From positions 7,509 through 71,508 of the forward strand of contig CATYZI010000011.1 of the NCBI GenBank assembly GCA_958415625.1: DNA of 64,000 nucleotides, written 5' to 3'. The notes below the pieces were generated by a model that worked only from the letters and a program-made list of their open reading frames with translations, was not told the origin of the DNA and searched no databases. Position 1 is the stretch's first letter; every line of letters begins with the position of its first letter. The position numbers and the translations under genes were made by a program. This document shows, in pieces, positions 43,178 through 52,086 of the stretch. This DNA comes from an uncultured Collinsella sp. (GTDB lineage Bacteria > Actinomycetota > Coriobacteriia > Coriobacteriales > Coriobacteriaceae).

Positions 43178-45913
43178 ATGATTTCATACGACACCAAGGC
43201 GGAAGTGCTCGAGAGGCTTGACAGGCTTACGCGGGATCTCGATGCGGACAACATCCGTACCTTTACGACGGCGAACATCGCCTCCGAATGCCATGTGAGC
43301 CGTAGCCTTGCCAGTCAGTATCTCAATGAGCTGGTGCGGCAGGGGCTGGCCATCAAGGTGAACGCGCGCCCCGTAATCTTTCTCCATCGCCATGCGGCGG
43401 AGCGCTTTTTTCGGCGCAAGTTCGATAAGTTCGAGTTCGCCACGATGCAAGAGCTGCTCGAGACTGTCGGAATGGACGAGGCCCACGATTTCGACAAGGC
43501 GATCGGGTTCGAGTTGAGCTATGGGACGTGCATCGACCATCTCAAAAGCGCGATCCGCTACCCGCCACATGGGCTTCCGGCACTGTTGGTCGGTGAGCAC
43601 GGTACCGGAAAGCGACTTATGAGCGAGCTGACGTTCGAATACGGCGTCAACAGCGGTGCCCTGCCCCAAGGCGCCCGCTATGTCCACATCGATTGCGCGT
43701 GCTATGAGGGGCGCGATGCCGATCTCGAACGCGCCGTCTTCGGTGATGGCGGTCACGGTGGTGCTGCGGCGGAGGCTCGGAGCGGCGTGATCTATCTCAG
43801 CTGCTTCGACCATGTGAGCCCGGCGGTTCGCGAGCAGATTCTCCAGCGTATCGGGAGCGGGGATGACGGCGACCGGGCCGATGTCCAACCGCCGCGCTTT
43901 CTCCTGTCGACCAATCGTCCGTCCGATAGCGAGGTCGTGCGCGCCATCGCGCGATACGTGCCGATCCTGGTGAACCTTCCTCGCCTCGCGGAGCGCGGCA
44001 TCGAGGAGCGGACGTCGCTCGTCATGCATTATCTTCGCGTCGAGGGTCGCCGGGTGGGCGCCGATATCGCGATGAGCCGCGGTGCCCTGAGGGCGCTCGT
44101 CAACGCCGATTTCAAGGACAACATCGACGGCCTTCGCGCGTGCATTACCAACTGTTGCGCCAGCGCCTATCTCAACCGCGACAGCGAGATTCTCACCATC
44201 CAGACATACAATCTGCCGTCGAGCGTGATTGGCCATGCGGAGCCCGAGCCCGATGATGACCAGATCATCAGCGGCGACAAGGACGTCAACGATCCCTCGG
44301 CTCGCGTAATCAGGCTCTTCCAGAAGATCATCGACCCGGTCGATGCACTCGATGCGGTGGATATCAGCTTCACGGAGTTCTTCACCGGTGCGACTATATC
44401 GGTGCACGCCTACGATGACTACATGAACTTTGAGAATCAGAGCGCCAATCCCCGTATCGGCTCATATGAGCAGCTGCTGGGGCCGGTGGTCGAGGAGGTT
44501 AACCGTGCATACGGTATCGAGCTAACGCGAAAGATAACGCGCTCGATCGCGCAGTCGCTCTTCATGCAGCTATGGGGTGGGGTCAACCTCACCAAATGGC
44601 GGCAGCTCAACGCGGGGCGTATCAAGCGTGCGCTCGGCCTGCTTGCCAAGAATCAGCCGGGCACGGCGACGGTCGTCGAACAGGTCGCAGCCAAGACCAA
44701 GATCGCCCTCGGCATGGAGCTCGATGACCTTTCGCAGCTGATCCTGTTCATCGAGGTGGGGGACGCGCTGCGCGCGACGGGCGGACCGAGGGACTATCTG
44801 GGCGTAATCGTCTGCCATGGCTACTCGACCGCCACGAGTATCGCCGATGCTGCCGACCGCATCCTGCGGACGCACGTGTTCGAGGCGATCGACATGACGT
44901 ACGACCAAGATGTCACCGAGATCGTAGGGCAGCTGTCGCGGCTGCTCGAACGCTACGCCCATTGTAAATCCATGGCGATTTTGGTCGATATGGGCTCGTT
45001 GGAGAAAATCAACGATGCCATTAGCGGGCTTACCGCCTGCGACATTCATATCGTCAACAACGTGTCGACGGGGCTTGCCCTCGAGGTGGGCAGCGCGCTC
45101 ATCGCCCATGCAGATCTTTCCGGCGTGCTCGACCGTGCCGCCGAGGTGTGCGCCCCGGGCTACAGCATCGTGCGCGGTTCGCGCGAGAACGATGCCGTCG
45201 CGTTTTGCTCGGAGTCGGGGATCGACGCGGCGGACAAGATTCGCGGCATCGTTCAGAACAGCCTGCCGGGAAGGCCGAACGTCCAGCTCATCACGTGCGA
45301 CTATTCGAATTTGGCGCAAAAGGGCGACGCTGCGCCCCTGTTCGACGGATACCGGGTCAAGGCGATCGTGGGGACAATGGATCCCGGTGTCGCCTCCGTT
45401 CCTTTCGTCGGGCTCGAGGACATTCTGTACCAGGGAAGTTCCGATGCGCTCGATCGGGCGCTTTTCCCGCTCGTCGATCCCGAGGGGGTCGCGGAGTTCC
45501 ATTCGAACCTGCTTCGCAACCTCACGCTCAAGAGCGTTATCGAGTCGATCACGATCCTCAACCCCGAGATGCTCTATATCGAGGCCGACCGGGCCGTGAA
45601 GAGGCTGGCCGAGCTTTCGGGCGAGGAGATCGATGCACGCCGCAGGATCGGTGTCTACGTGCATCTCTGCGGTCTGATCGAGCGCCTGGTCACCAAGAAT
45701 TTTGTGGATACGGCGCCCGATACCGAAGAGTTCGAGCGCGAGCATGCCGACTTCATCGGGTGGTTCAGGGAGGCGTTCGTCGACATGACGAGGCGCTATC
45801 GTGTCGAGATTCCCGTATCCGAGATTTCCTACGTGCACCATATGCTCCACGTCAAAATGGGTGACGCCAAGGGCCGCGCGACGATCGCGGGGATGATCCT
45901 GGAGGACGAATAG
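43178..45913 (+). CDS. LevR/ManR-like PTS-controlled transcriptional regulator
   Basis: The product has 911 residues. An N-terminal helix-turn-helix (about 28-60, ECHVSRSLASQYLNELV) is followed by an AAA+ domain with Walker A GEHGTGK near residue 139. The sigma-54 contact loop GAFTGA is not visible and the Walker B site is altered. A PRD-like region (about 415-520), an EIIA-Man-like domain (about 540-680, VIVCHGYSTATS with a candidate phospho-His) and a C-terminal PRD (VHLCGLIERL near 830) follow. This is the order of LevR and ManR, which are tuned by PTS phosphorylation. GGAGG precedes the ATG. It probably controls the adjacent EIIB-IIC-IID-IIA operon. Confidence 0.85.
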   Translation: MISYDTKAEVLERLDRLTRDLDADNIRTFTTANIASECHVSRSLASQYLNELVRQGLAIKVNARPVIFLHRHAAERFFRRKFDKFEFATMQELLETVGMDEAHDFDKAIGFELSYGTCIDHLKSAIRYPPHGLPALLVGEHGTGKRLMSELTFEYGVNSGALPQGARYVHIDCACYEGRDADLERAVFGDGGHGGAAAEARSGVIYLSCFDHVSPAVREQILQRIGSGDDGDRADVQPPRFLLSTNRPSDSEVVRAIARYVPILVNLPRLAERGIEERTSLVMHYLRVEGRRVGADIAMSRGALRALVNADFKDNIDGLRACITNCCASAYLNRDSEILTIQTYNLPSSVIGHAEPEPDDDQIISGDKDVNDPSARVIRLFQKIIDPVDALDAVDISFTEFFTGATISVHAYDDYMNFENQSANPRIGSYEQLLGPVVEEVNRAYGIELTRKITRSIAQSLFMQLWGGVNLTKWRQLNAGRIKRALGLLAKNQPGTATVVEQVAAKTKIALGMELDDLSQLILFIEVGDALRATGGPRDYLGVIVCHGYSTATSIADAADRILRTHVFEAIDMTYDQDVTEIVGQLSRLLERYAHCKSMAILVDMGSLEKINDAISGLTACDIHIVNNVSTGLALEVGSALIAHADLSGVLDRAAEVCAPGYSIVRGSRENDAVAFCSESGIDAADKIRGIVQNSLPGRPNVQLITCDYSNLAQKGDAAPLFDGYRVKAIVGTMDPGVASVPFVGLEDILYQGSSDALDRALFPLVDPEGVAEFHSNLLRNLTLKSVIESITILNPEMLYIEADRAVKRLAELSGEEIDARRRIGVYVHLCGLIERLVTKNFVDTAPDTEEFEREHADFIGWFREAFVDMTRRYRVEIPVSEISYVHHMLHVKMGDAKGRATIAGMILEDE

Positions 45914-45960
45914 CCTGCCGCATACTGTTGTGCTCCGGCCCCCGTACCGCTCGACACTGT

Positions 45961-45990
45961 TGTCGACTGTTCGCTTTGGGAGTGTCGACA
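45961..45990 (+). promoter_or_regulatory. TGTCGAC operator-like pair before the PTS operon
   Basis: TGTCGACT (45961-45968) and TGTCGACA (45983-45990) lie 22 bases apart and about 200 bases before the EIIB start. The related CTCGACAC is just upstream (45950). Matching sites precede the LevR-like gene. No convincing -10 box or sigma-54 -24/-12 box was found. The remaining 200 bases hold nothing else recognised. Confidence 0.5.
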
Positions 45991-46188
45991 ATTTCACAAT
46001 TCCTGTTTATCGGCGCCCCCTGGTTGTTGCAACTCGGGGGCGCCTGTCGATTCGGCGTGCCGCCGATTGGCAAGGGGCCTTACGCCGCTATCTTGAGTTC
46101 AGCAAGAGATGAGGGCGACGCGGCCACCGCCGGTGCCCTCCCAAGGGAGCGGGTCCCGGACTCGCAGACACGGAAAGGAAGGGTTGCA

Positions 46189-46677
46189 ATGAGCATCGTC
46201 GCAGGGCGCATCGATTATCGCCTCCTGCACGGCATCGTTCAGGGCTTCTGGTGCCCCACCTATGCCACGCAGCGAACGATGATCATCGACGACGCTACGG
46301 CCAATGACGAGGTACGGAAGGCTGCCATGAAGCTTTCCAAGCCCTCGGGCCAAGCGCTCTCGATCATCACGGAGGAGAAGGCCCTCACCAATTTCAAGGC
46401 CGGTAAATACGACAACCATACCGTGTTCACCATCGCCCGCGACCCGCAGACGTTCCTCGACCTGATCGAGGCCGGGCAGAAGATTCCGGTGCTCACGCTG
46501 GGCCTGACGGAGCTTCCGCCCGAGGGCACCCCGGGCGTCCAGGCGGGGCGTCGCGCCTTCATCAAGGAGGAGGACATCCCCGTCTACCAGAAGATCGCGG
46601 CATCTGGCACCAAGGTCGAGGTCCGCTACATGACGACCGACAAGCCCGTGCCCATCTCAGAGTTCATCTCGTTGTAA
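46189..46677 (+). CDS. PTS mannose/fructose/sorbose-family EIIB
   Basis: The product has 162 residues and would pass phosphate from EIIA to the incoming sugar. The active site is His14 in RIDYRLLHGIVQGFW; Tyr replaces the Asp or Ser common at position 10. VRYMTTDKPVPISEFISL closes the domain as in the Man family. AAGGAAGGG lies before the ATG. It is the first gene of an EIIB-EIIC-EIID-EIIA series. The sugar cannot be read from the sequence; mannose-family systems also carry amino sugars and fructosamine compounds. Confidence 0.92.
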   Translation: MSIVAGRIDYRLLHGIVQGFWCPTYATQRTMIIDDATANDEVRKAAMKLSKPSGQALSIITEEKALTNFKAGKYDNHTVFTIARDPQTFLDLIEAGQKIPVLTLGLTELPPEGTPGVQAGRRAFIKEEDIPVYQKIAASGTKVEVRYMTTDKPVPISEFISL

Positions 46678-46692
46678 GGAAAGGTGATAAAC

Positions 46693-47478
46693 GTGGAAGT
46701 CAACGCGCTCCAGTTTGTCCTCATCGTCCTCCTCGCGGGTTTCCGCGCGGTCGATATGTATTCCACCCAGGCGATTCCCTTCATGCACGCGCTTGTGTGC
46801 TGGCTCGCCGGTATCATCCTGGGTGATCCCAACACCGGCCTCATCGTCGGCGGCACCATCCAGCTCATGTCCATGGGCGCCGCGGGCCTGGGCGGCTCTT
46901 CCGCTCCCGACTACGGCATGGCCGGTATGGTCGCCACGGTCACGGCGTGCGTGACCGGCAACGGCGACGTCTCCGTCGGCCTTGCTATCGGCGTCGTCGT
47001 CGCTATGCTCTACGTCCAGCTCGATGTCATCTTCAAGATCTACAACTCCTGGGTCTTCAAGGTCATCCGCGGCTATGCCGTCAAGCGCGACTACAAGAAG
47101 ATGCTCACCTCGTGCTTCCTGTCCCATCTGTGGCTGTTCCTCCAGGGTGCGCTCCCGATGGTCATCGTGCTCGCCTTTGGTAAGTCCGCCGTCGAGGCCA
47201 TCAACGCCTTCATGCCCGCTTGGTTCACCGGCGGCCTCTCCATCGCCGCAGGCGTCCTGCCCGTCACCGGCTTCGCGATCTTGCTGACGTTCATGCCGGT
47301 TAAGAAGTTCTACGCGTTCCTGATCGCCGGTTACGTGCTGGCCGCGTACCTCAACCTCTCCGTCCTGCCCATCGCGCTCCTTGGCGCCGTCGTCGCCATC
47401 GAGTATTTCCGTCTCAAGTCTGAGACCCCGGCCGTCGCCGCCGCTACCGAGATTGGAGGCGAGCTCGAAGATGAGTAA
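46693..47478 (+). CDS. PTS mannose-family EIIC (sorbose type)
   Basis: The product has 261 residues with about seven hydrophobic segments. It forms the sugar channel together with EIID. Typical stretches are RAVDMYSTQAIPFMHALVC, the GIILGDPNTGLIVGGTIQLM motif, and GAAGLGGSSAPDYGMAG. The GTG at 46693 has AGGAAAGG 8 bases upstream; an in-frame GTG at 46684 lies within that ribosome site. The end overlaps the EIID gene by 8 bases. Confidence 0.92.
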   Translation: MEVNALQFVLIVLLAGFRAVDMYSTQAIPFMHALVCWLAGIILGDPNTGLIVGGTIQLMSMGAAGLGGSSAPDYGMAGMVATVTACVTGNGDVSVGLAIGVVVAMLYVQLDVIFKIYNSWVFKVIRGYAVKRDYKKMLTSCFLSHLWLFLQGALPMVIVLAFGKSAVEAINAFMPAWFTGGLSIAAGVLPVTGFAILLTFMPVKKFYAFLIAGYVLAAYLNLSVLPIALLGAVVAIEYFRLKSETPAVAAATEIGGELEDE

Positions 47479-48352
47479 CTTCTTCAAGCCCAAAGATTTC
47501 AAGGATTTCGATGAGGCACCGGAGCGCAAGCCGCTTCCCGACGGCTCCTATGAGCCCGTGCTGACTGACGAGGATCTCAAGATCTGCTCCCGTCGCATGT
47601 GCCTCATGGACACCGTGTCGTACTCCTACGCCACGCAGAACGCCCCGTGTGCCATGTTCGCCTCGTACTACGCGCTCCGCAAGATCTACGGTAATGACGA
47701 GGATGCTTTCAACACCGCGATTTTGAACCAGCTTGACTGCGTGTTCAACGCCACGCCGCCGGTCTCCGGCCTGCTGCTCGGTGCCGGCCTCGCCATCGAG
47801 GACAAGGGTCACCTCAACGGCATGAATGCCGAGAACGATCTCAAGGTCGGCCTCATGGGTCCCATCTCGGGCATCGGTGACGTCTTCATCTGGATCCTGC
47901 CCATGACGATCCTCGGCTCCATCGCCGGTTACATGGCCCAGCAGGGAAGCCCCGTCGGCATCCTGCTTTGGCTCGCTGTGTGGATTGCCCTGTACTTCTG
48001 GCGAATGCAGAACTACGTCCAGGGCTACAAGGCCGGCGCCTCCGTCGTCACCAAGATGGGCGATAAGCTCAACGTACTGACTGACGCCGCCTCAATCCTC
48101 GGCCTCACTGTGGTGGGTTCGCTCATTTACAGCGCCGTCAAGATCTCCACGCCGCTCACCTTCACCTACGGCGAGATCTCGCTCGGCATCCAGGAGGGCG
48201 TGCTCGATCAGATCTTCCCCAACCTCCTCGCGGTTCTGCTCGCGGTGGTCGTCTACAAGCTGATCAAGAAGGGCGTCAAGCTCAACTGGATCATCTTGGG
48301 CATTCTGGTCGCGAGTTGCGTCTGCGCCGGTTTTGGAATTCTCGCCGCCTAG
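47471..48352 (+). CDS. PTS mannose-family EIID
   Basis: The product has 293 residues: a soluble N-terminal half and four or so C-terminal membrane helices. Family motifs include NAPCAMFASYYALRKIYG, VFNATPPVSGLLLGAGLAIED and GLMGPISGIGDVFIWILPMT. The ATG at 47471 lies inside the end of the EIIC gene, so translation is coupled. It ends before a structured leader that precedes the EIIA gene. Confidence 0.93.
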   Translation: MSNFFKPKDFKDFDEAPERKPLPDGSYEPVLTDEDLKICSRRMCLMDTVSYSYATQNAPCAMFASYYALRKIYGNDEDAFNTAILNQLDCVFNATPPVSGLLLGAGLAIEDKGHLNGMNAENDLKVGLMGPISGIGDVFIWILPMTILGSIAGYMAQQGSPVGILLWLAVWIALYFWRMQNYVQGYKAGASVVTKMGDKLNVLTDAASILGLTVVGSLIYSAVKISTPLTFTYGEISLGIQEGVLDQIFPNLLAVLLAVVVYKLIKKGVKLNWIILGILVASCVCAGFGILAA

Positions 48353-48378
48353 GCGCCTTCCGTCTGCTTCCTTCCTTT

Positions 48379-48498
48379 TGCCGGGAGACCCTTCCCCGGG
48401 CCTCCCGGCATGCTGCGGGCGCCATCCCGCGGCAACGGTTCGTATTCGAACCGTTCCATCGCAGCCGCCGCATCTTACCTACACGCCGCGGCGGCTGC
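48379..48498 (+). promoter_or_regulatory. Three hairpins between EIID and EIIA
   Basis: TGCCGGGAG / CTCCCGGCA (48379-48410), AACGGTTCG / CGAACCGTT (48434-48455) and GCAGCCGCCG / CGGCGGCTGC (48461-48498) follow one another without U tracts. They may stabilise the upstream mRNA, lower read-through or set EIIA levels. Confidence 0.5.
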
Positions 48499-48569
48499 TA
48501 TGGGATGATTCGTCTAGAGGGCACCCATTGCTGCTTGGTGCTGCCTTCTTCGATTCAAGGAGATAGCTT

Positions 48570-48971
48570 ATGAGACACGTCGTGCTCGCATCGCATCATC
48601 GGTTTGCCCAGGGGCTTGCCGACACGCTTGAATTCCTGGGTGCAAAATGCGACTTTCACGTTATCTGCGCCTATGTCGACGAGCGACCGCTCGAGCCCCA
48701 GGTCGCCGCGGTGTTCGAGCAGTTCGGCCCCGAAGACGAGGTTCTCGTCTTGACCGATATCCTCGCCGGTAGCGTCAACCAGAAGTTTATGCCCTACGTG
48801 GGGCCCAACATCTTTGTGGTCGCTGGTGTGAACGTGGTGCTCGCCATGGAACTCTGCCTGGCGCCTGCTCCGCTCACGGCCGAGGGCATCGAGGAGGCCA
48901 TCGCGATGGCCGGGGCATCCATCAAGCTCATCAACACCCTCACCGTCGAGGACGACGAGGACGACGAATAG
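48570..48971 (+). CDS. PTS mannose-family EIIA
   Basis: The product has 133 residues. The phosphoacceptor is in ASHHRFAQGL (His9 or His10). VLVLTDILAGSVNQKFM matches the conserved TDLFGGSP region of EIIA-Man, though diverged. The C-terminus is a run of Asp and Glu. It is encoded apart from EIIB, unlike E. coli ManX, and 217 bases after EIID. AAGGAG lies before the ATG. It should receive phosphate from HPr and may also report sugar flow to the LevR-like regulator. Confidence 0.88.
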   Translation: MRHVVLASHHRFAQGLADTLEFLGAKCDFHVICAYVDERPLEPQVAAVFEQFGPEDEVLVLTDILAGSVNQKFMPYVGPNIFVVAGVNVVLAMELCLAPAPLTAEGIEEAIAMAGASIKLINTLTVEDDEDDE

Positions 48972-49042
48972 CTCATCTTCGGGCGCGATCGGTTTGGTTC
49001 CGCGCGCCTTTTTCTGCCCCCGTGGATTGAAAGGAAGAGACC

Positions 49043-49909
49043 ATGCTCATCAGCGAGGTTATCCAGCATGTCAAGGACTATTGCGGCGGCATCGATTCAT
49101 TCACCGGCAAGCCGATCGATGAGGAGACCACCCGCGACAAGGTGCTCTACGGCGACACCGACCAGGAGTGCACGGGAATCGTGACGTGTATCTGGCCCAC
49201 GGTTGACATCATCAAGAAGGCGCGTGAGCTCGGCGCCAACTGTATCATCAGCCACGAGGCCATTTTCTGGAACCACGGCGACCATCAGGATGCGGTGGGC
49301 GGCACGGCGGTGTTCAAGGCCAAGAAGGAATTGCTTGACGACTGGGGCGGAGCGGTCTGGCGCTGCCATGACTTCATCCATTCCCGCGTGCCCGTTGATA
49401 CGGATGGCGCCATGGCGGACGGCATCTTCTACGGCCTGGCCGCCAAGCTCGGTTGGCTCGACTACCGCGTGGGCGATGATAAGGGCTTCTGCCTCGAGTA
49501 TGAGGTCCCGGAGACGGATGCGACCGAGCTGGCCCGCGAGCTGGTCGCGAAACTCGATCTCAACGGTACCCGCATCACGGGCGACCCGCATGCCCGCGTG
49601 CGCCGTGTGCGCATCCCGATGCATGTGACGGGCGAGGCCAAAAGCGACACGCACGAGATCAACGAGACGGACGCCCGCGGCGACGATTGCCTCATGACCA
49701 TGGAGTTCATCGATTTCACCACGTGCGAGTACATCCGCGATGCGGGGATGCTTGGGCAGAACAGGTGCGCCATCACCATCGGCCACTTCAACCTTGAGGA
49801 GCCGGGGATGGAGTATATGGTGGGTTGGCTGCCCGACGCGCTCGGGACCGACGCGGTGCCGGCGACGTTCGTGCGCATGGAGGACACGTACCGCTACGTC
49901 GTCGCTTAG
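49043..49909 (+). CDS. NIF3-like dinuclear metal protein
   Basis: The product has 288 residues. Metal-binding motifs of the NIF3/DUF34 family are visible: CIISHEAIFWNH near residue 69, CHDFIHSRVPVD near 107 and a C-terminal ITIGHFNLEEPGMEY. The biochemical role of the family is unsettled, with proposed links to metal-dependent hydrolysis or GTP cyclohydrolase-like activity. It lies 71 bases after EIIA and before the ceramidase-like gene, in what looks like the PTS operon. It is distinct from the usual NIF3 gene near rpoD or comEA. Confidence 0.8.
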   Translation: MLISEVIQHVKDYCGGIDSFTGKPIDEETTRDKVLYGDTDQECTGIVTCIWPTVDIIKKARELGANCIISHEAIFWNHGDHQDAVGGTAVFKAKKELLDDWGGAVWRCHDFIHSRVPVDTDGAMADGIFYGLAAKLGWLDYRVGDDKGFCLEYEVPETDATELARELVAKLDLNGTRITGDPHARVRRVRIPMHVTGEAKSDTHEINETDARGDDCLMTMEFIDFTTCEYIRDAGMLGQNRCAITIGHFNLEEPGMEYMVGWLPDALGTDAVPATFVRMEDTYRYVVA

Positions 49910-49924
49910 CGGATGGGAGAGCGT

Positions 49925-49959
49925 GCCCGGGCGGCTTTGCAGCCGATCCGGGCTTTTTT
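49925..49959 (+). terminator. Terminator between the NIF3-like and ceramidase-like genes
   Basis: GCCCGG / CCGGGC with an inner GGCT / AGCC pair is followed by TTTTTT. It could end or reduce transcription before the last two genes of the block. Confidence 0.75.
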
Positions 49960-49973
49960 GAACGGAGGAAGCT

Positions 49974-51206
49974 ATGAGGGCTGCAAGTGTTTCCGTCGAT
50001 ATCACGCCCCAGGGTAAATTTTGGATGGAGGGCTATATCCATCCCATTCGAAAGGAGCCCGGACTCGGCGTACACGATATGCCGCGAGCGACGCTGCTGC
50101 TCGTTGAGGTCGCTCATCGCGAGGCCCTGTTCGTCTCAATCGACGTCTGTATCCTCACGGCCGGGACGACTGACGCGATGAGGAAGGGCTTGTCGAGCTT
50201 GCTGGGAATTGAGGCGGAGCGCATCGTCATCAACTCGATCCACACGCATTCCGCCGCCAACGGGTTCGAGGGCGATGGGGCCATGGGTATACCGACGACG
50301 CCAGGCTACGTCGAGTATGTGACCGGTCTGGTGCTCCAAGCTGCGACGCGGCTTCGCGACCGCGAGCATGAGGTCGAGGCCCAGATGCTCTTGCGTCATG
50401 TGCGCGGCTGGTATTCGAACCGCAACGATACCGAGCTTCCGTTCGATGACGAGGCGTTTGTACTGCGCTTTGTGGATGCGGGCGGCTCCGTGGTGGGCGC
50501 GATGCTCAATTTCAACTGCCATGCAACGGTGGTCGGCCCCGCCAATCGCTTGCTCACGACCGATGTCCAGGGCGGCGTGCGCGACGAGCTCGTCGACTGG
50601 ATCGGCTGCGTGCCCTATATCTTCACGGGCGCCTCGGGCGACTTAGGCAATCGTCAGTTCCGCCAGGGCAACGATTTCGCCGAGCTCAGGCGCATCGTCA
50701 ACGGTATCGCGGGCGAGATCATGAAGGGCTCGTTCGAGCCGGTCGAGCTCTCGGCTCCCGAGGTGAGCCGCTTCGAGCATCATGTCCACTACAACAACGA
50801 GCAGTTCTATCCCGAGTACCAAAAGCAGCTGGATGAGGTGCTCGAGGTGCTTGCCAACAACCCCACGTTCGACGAGAAGAAACTCGCCGACACCGAGAAA
50901 ATGATGCTCGAGGGGCAGCTGACCCGCCATGAGATGGATTTTACGGTCGAGATGACCACGCTCGACTTTGGCGGCGTGGTGTTCGTGACCTTCCCGGGCG
51001 AGCTGGCAAGCGAGCTCGGTGGCATGATCAAGGGAGCGTTCGAGGACACGGGAAAACACACGGTGGTGATCGGCTACGCCAATGATTATCAGGGCTACTT
51101 CGTTGCGGCGCATACCTATGGCGGCACGAGCTACGAGAGTTATGTGACGCAGATGCCCAAGGGTTGGACCGAGGAGATGCTCGAGGCCTATCGGGAGCAG
51201 TTGTGA
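49974..51206 (+). CDS. Neutral ceramidase-like hydrolase, cytoplasmic form
   Basis: The product has 410 residues. It resembles the N-terminal catalytic domain of neutral/alkaline ceramidases: VDITPQG at the start, the zinc motif INSIHTHSAANG near residue 79, NFNCHATVVG near 178, and FTGASGDLGN near 213. It lacks a signal peptide and the C-terminal domain, and is shorter than secreted ceramidases (about 650-700 residues). It is therefore probably a cytoplasmic amidase acting on an imported substrate. GGAGGAAG precedes the ATG. It overlaps the HAD gene by 4 bases. Ceramide itself is not proven as substrate; an N-acylated amino sugar from the PTS is an alternative. Confidence 0.75.
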   Translation: MRAASVSVDITPQGKFWMEGYIHPIRKEPGLGVHDMPRATLLLVEVAHREALFVSIDVCILTAGTTDAMRKGLSSLLGIEAERIVINSIHTHSAANGFEGDGAMGIPTTPGYVEYVTGLVLQAATRLRDREHEVEAQMLLRHVRGWYSNRNDTELPFDDEAFVLRFVDAGGSVVGAMLNFNCHATVVGPANRLLTTDVQGGVRDELVDWIGCVPYIFTGASGDLGNRQFRQGNDFAELRRIVNGIAGEIMKGSFEPVELSAPEVSRFEHHVHYNNEQFYPEYQKQLDEVLEVLANNPTFDEKKLADTEKMMLEGQLTRHEMDFTVEMTTLDFGGVVFVTFPGELASELGGMIKGAFEDTGKHTVVIGYANDYQGYFVAAHTYGGTSYESYVTQMPKGWTEEMLEAYREQL

Positions 51207-52042
51207 CGGTGCCGGGTGCGATCGGACTGCAGCCGGGCGAGCTCGCGGTCGGATTCTTCGATGTCGACGGAACGCTCGTCTATCGCGATCCGGAGACGGG
51301 CCCCGGTAGTGTTCCGAGTGCGCGGGTGTGCGAGGCAATCCGGGCGTTTGCCGATGCCGGTGGGATTCCCATCATCGCGTCGGGACGTGCCATGCCCGGG
51401 CTCGTCCAGCTGTTCGACCTGCTGCCTTTCCGTGGTTGCGTGAGCTTGGACGGCGCGTATGTCCAGCTCGACGGCGAGGTTATCGCCGACCGGTGCTTCG
51501 ACCGGGTTACGTTGGAGCGTATGGTTTCCGAGATGCTCCGATGCGGTATGGCTGCCTTTTTCGAGGGGACGGACGGATGCGTGGAACTCTCACCCACAGG
51601 ACAAAGCCTATATGACTGGGGTGAGGTGGCACGGGGTCTGGATGGCATGGCGCGCGCCAACCCGACGCTGCGCTTCGGCAAGGTCGATTTCACCAATGAG
51701 GCCATGCCGGCGTTTCAAAGGAGTGGGTTCCTCCAGCGTGAGTTCGGCTATTACGATGTGGGCGACGGCTGCCATGAAATTGTGATGCCGGGTGTCGACA
51801 AGGGGTCGGGCTTGCGGCTGTTGACGGAGAGAATCGAGTCCTGTTTGACGGATGGGTTTCGAGGGGTTCGAACGTATGCGTTCGGCGACTCGGAAAACGA
51901 CCTTGCCATGCTCGAGGCGGCTGATGTTGCCATCGCAATGGGACAGGCTGCGCGGCATGTTCAGGATGCCGCGGATTACGTGACCGATACGTGCGCCGAC
52001 GACGGTGTGGCGACGGCGCTGAAGCATCTCTTCCTTATTTGA
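51203..52042 (+). CDS. HAD-family (Cof-type) phosphatase
   Basis: The product has 279 residues. The HAD nucleophile motif is FFDVDGTLVYRD and the last motif is FGDSENDLAMLEAA. The large cap and the VDKGSGLRLL stretch place it in the Cof/type IIB group of sugar phosphatases. The GTG start lies in GTGA, overlapping the ceramidase-like stop, so the two are translationally coupled. It could dephosphorylate the sugar phosphate delivered by the PTS. A paralogue lies at 54742-55569. Confidence 0.88.
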   Translation: MTVPGAIGLQPGELAVGFFDVDGTLVYRDPETGPGSVPSARVCEAIRAFADAGGIPIIASGRAMPGLVQLFDLLPFRGCVSLDGAYVQLDGEVIADRCFDRVTLERMVSEMLRCGMAAFFEGTDGCVELSPTGQSLYDWGEVARGLDGMARANPTLRFGKVDFTNEAMPAFQRSGFLQREFGYYDVGDGCHEIVMPGVDKGSGLRLLTERIESCLTDGFRGVRTYAFGDSENDLAMLEAADVAIAMGQAARHVQDAADYVTDTCADDGVATALKHLFLI

Positions 52043-52047
52043 GAAAT

Positions 52048-52082
52048 GGGACAACAACTCCGAGTTGTTTGTCCCGTTTTTT
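52048..52082 (+). terminator. Terminator built on a GGGACA palindrome
   Basis: GGGACAACAACT pairs with AGTTGTTTGTCCC (one bulge) around CCG, followed by TTTTTT. It ends the HAD gene and faces the convergent rlmKL gene. Confidence 0.88.
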
Positions 52083-52086
52083 GCGG

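Noticed and set aside
46065..46085. Sigma-54-type -24/-12 box before the PTS operon
   Set aside because: TTGGCAAGGGG is present, but the second element lacks the required GC/TTGC pattern at the right spacing.
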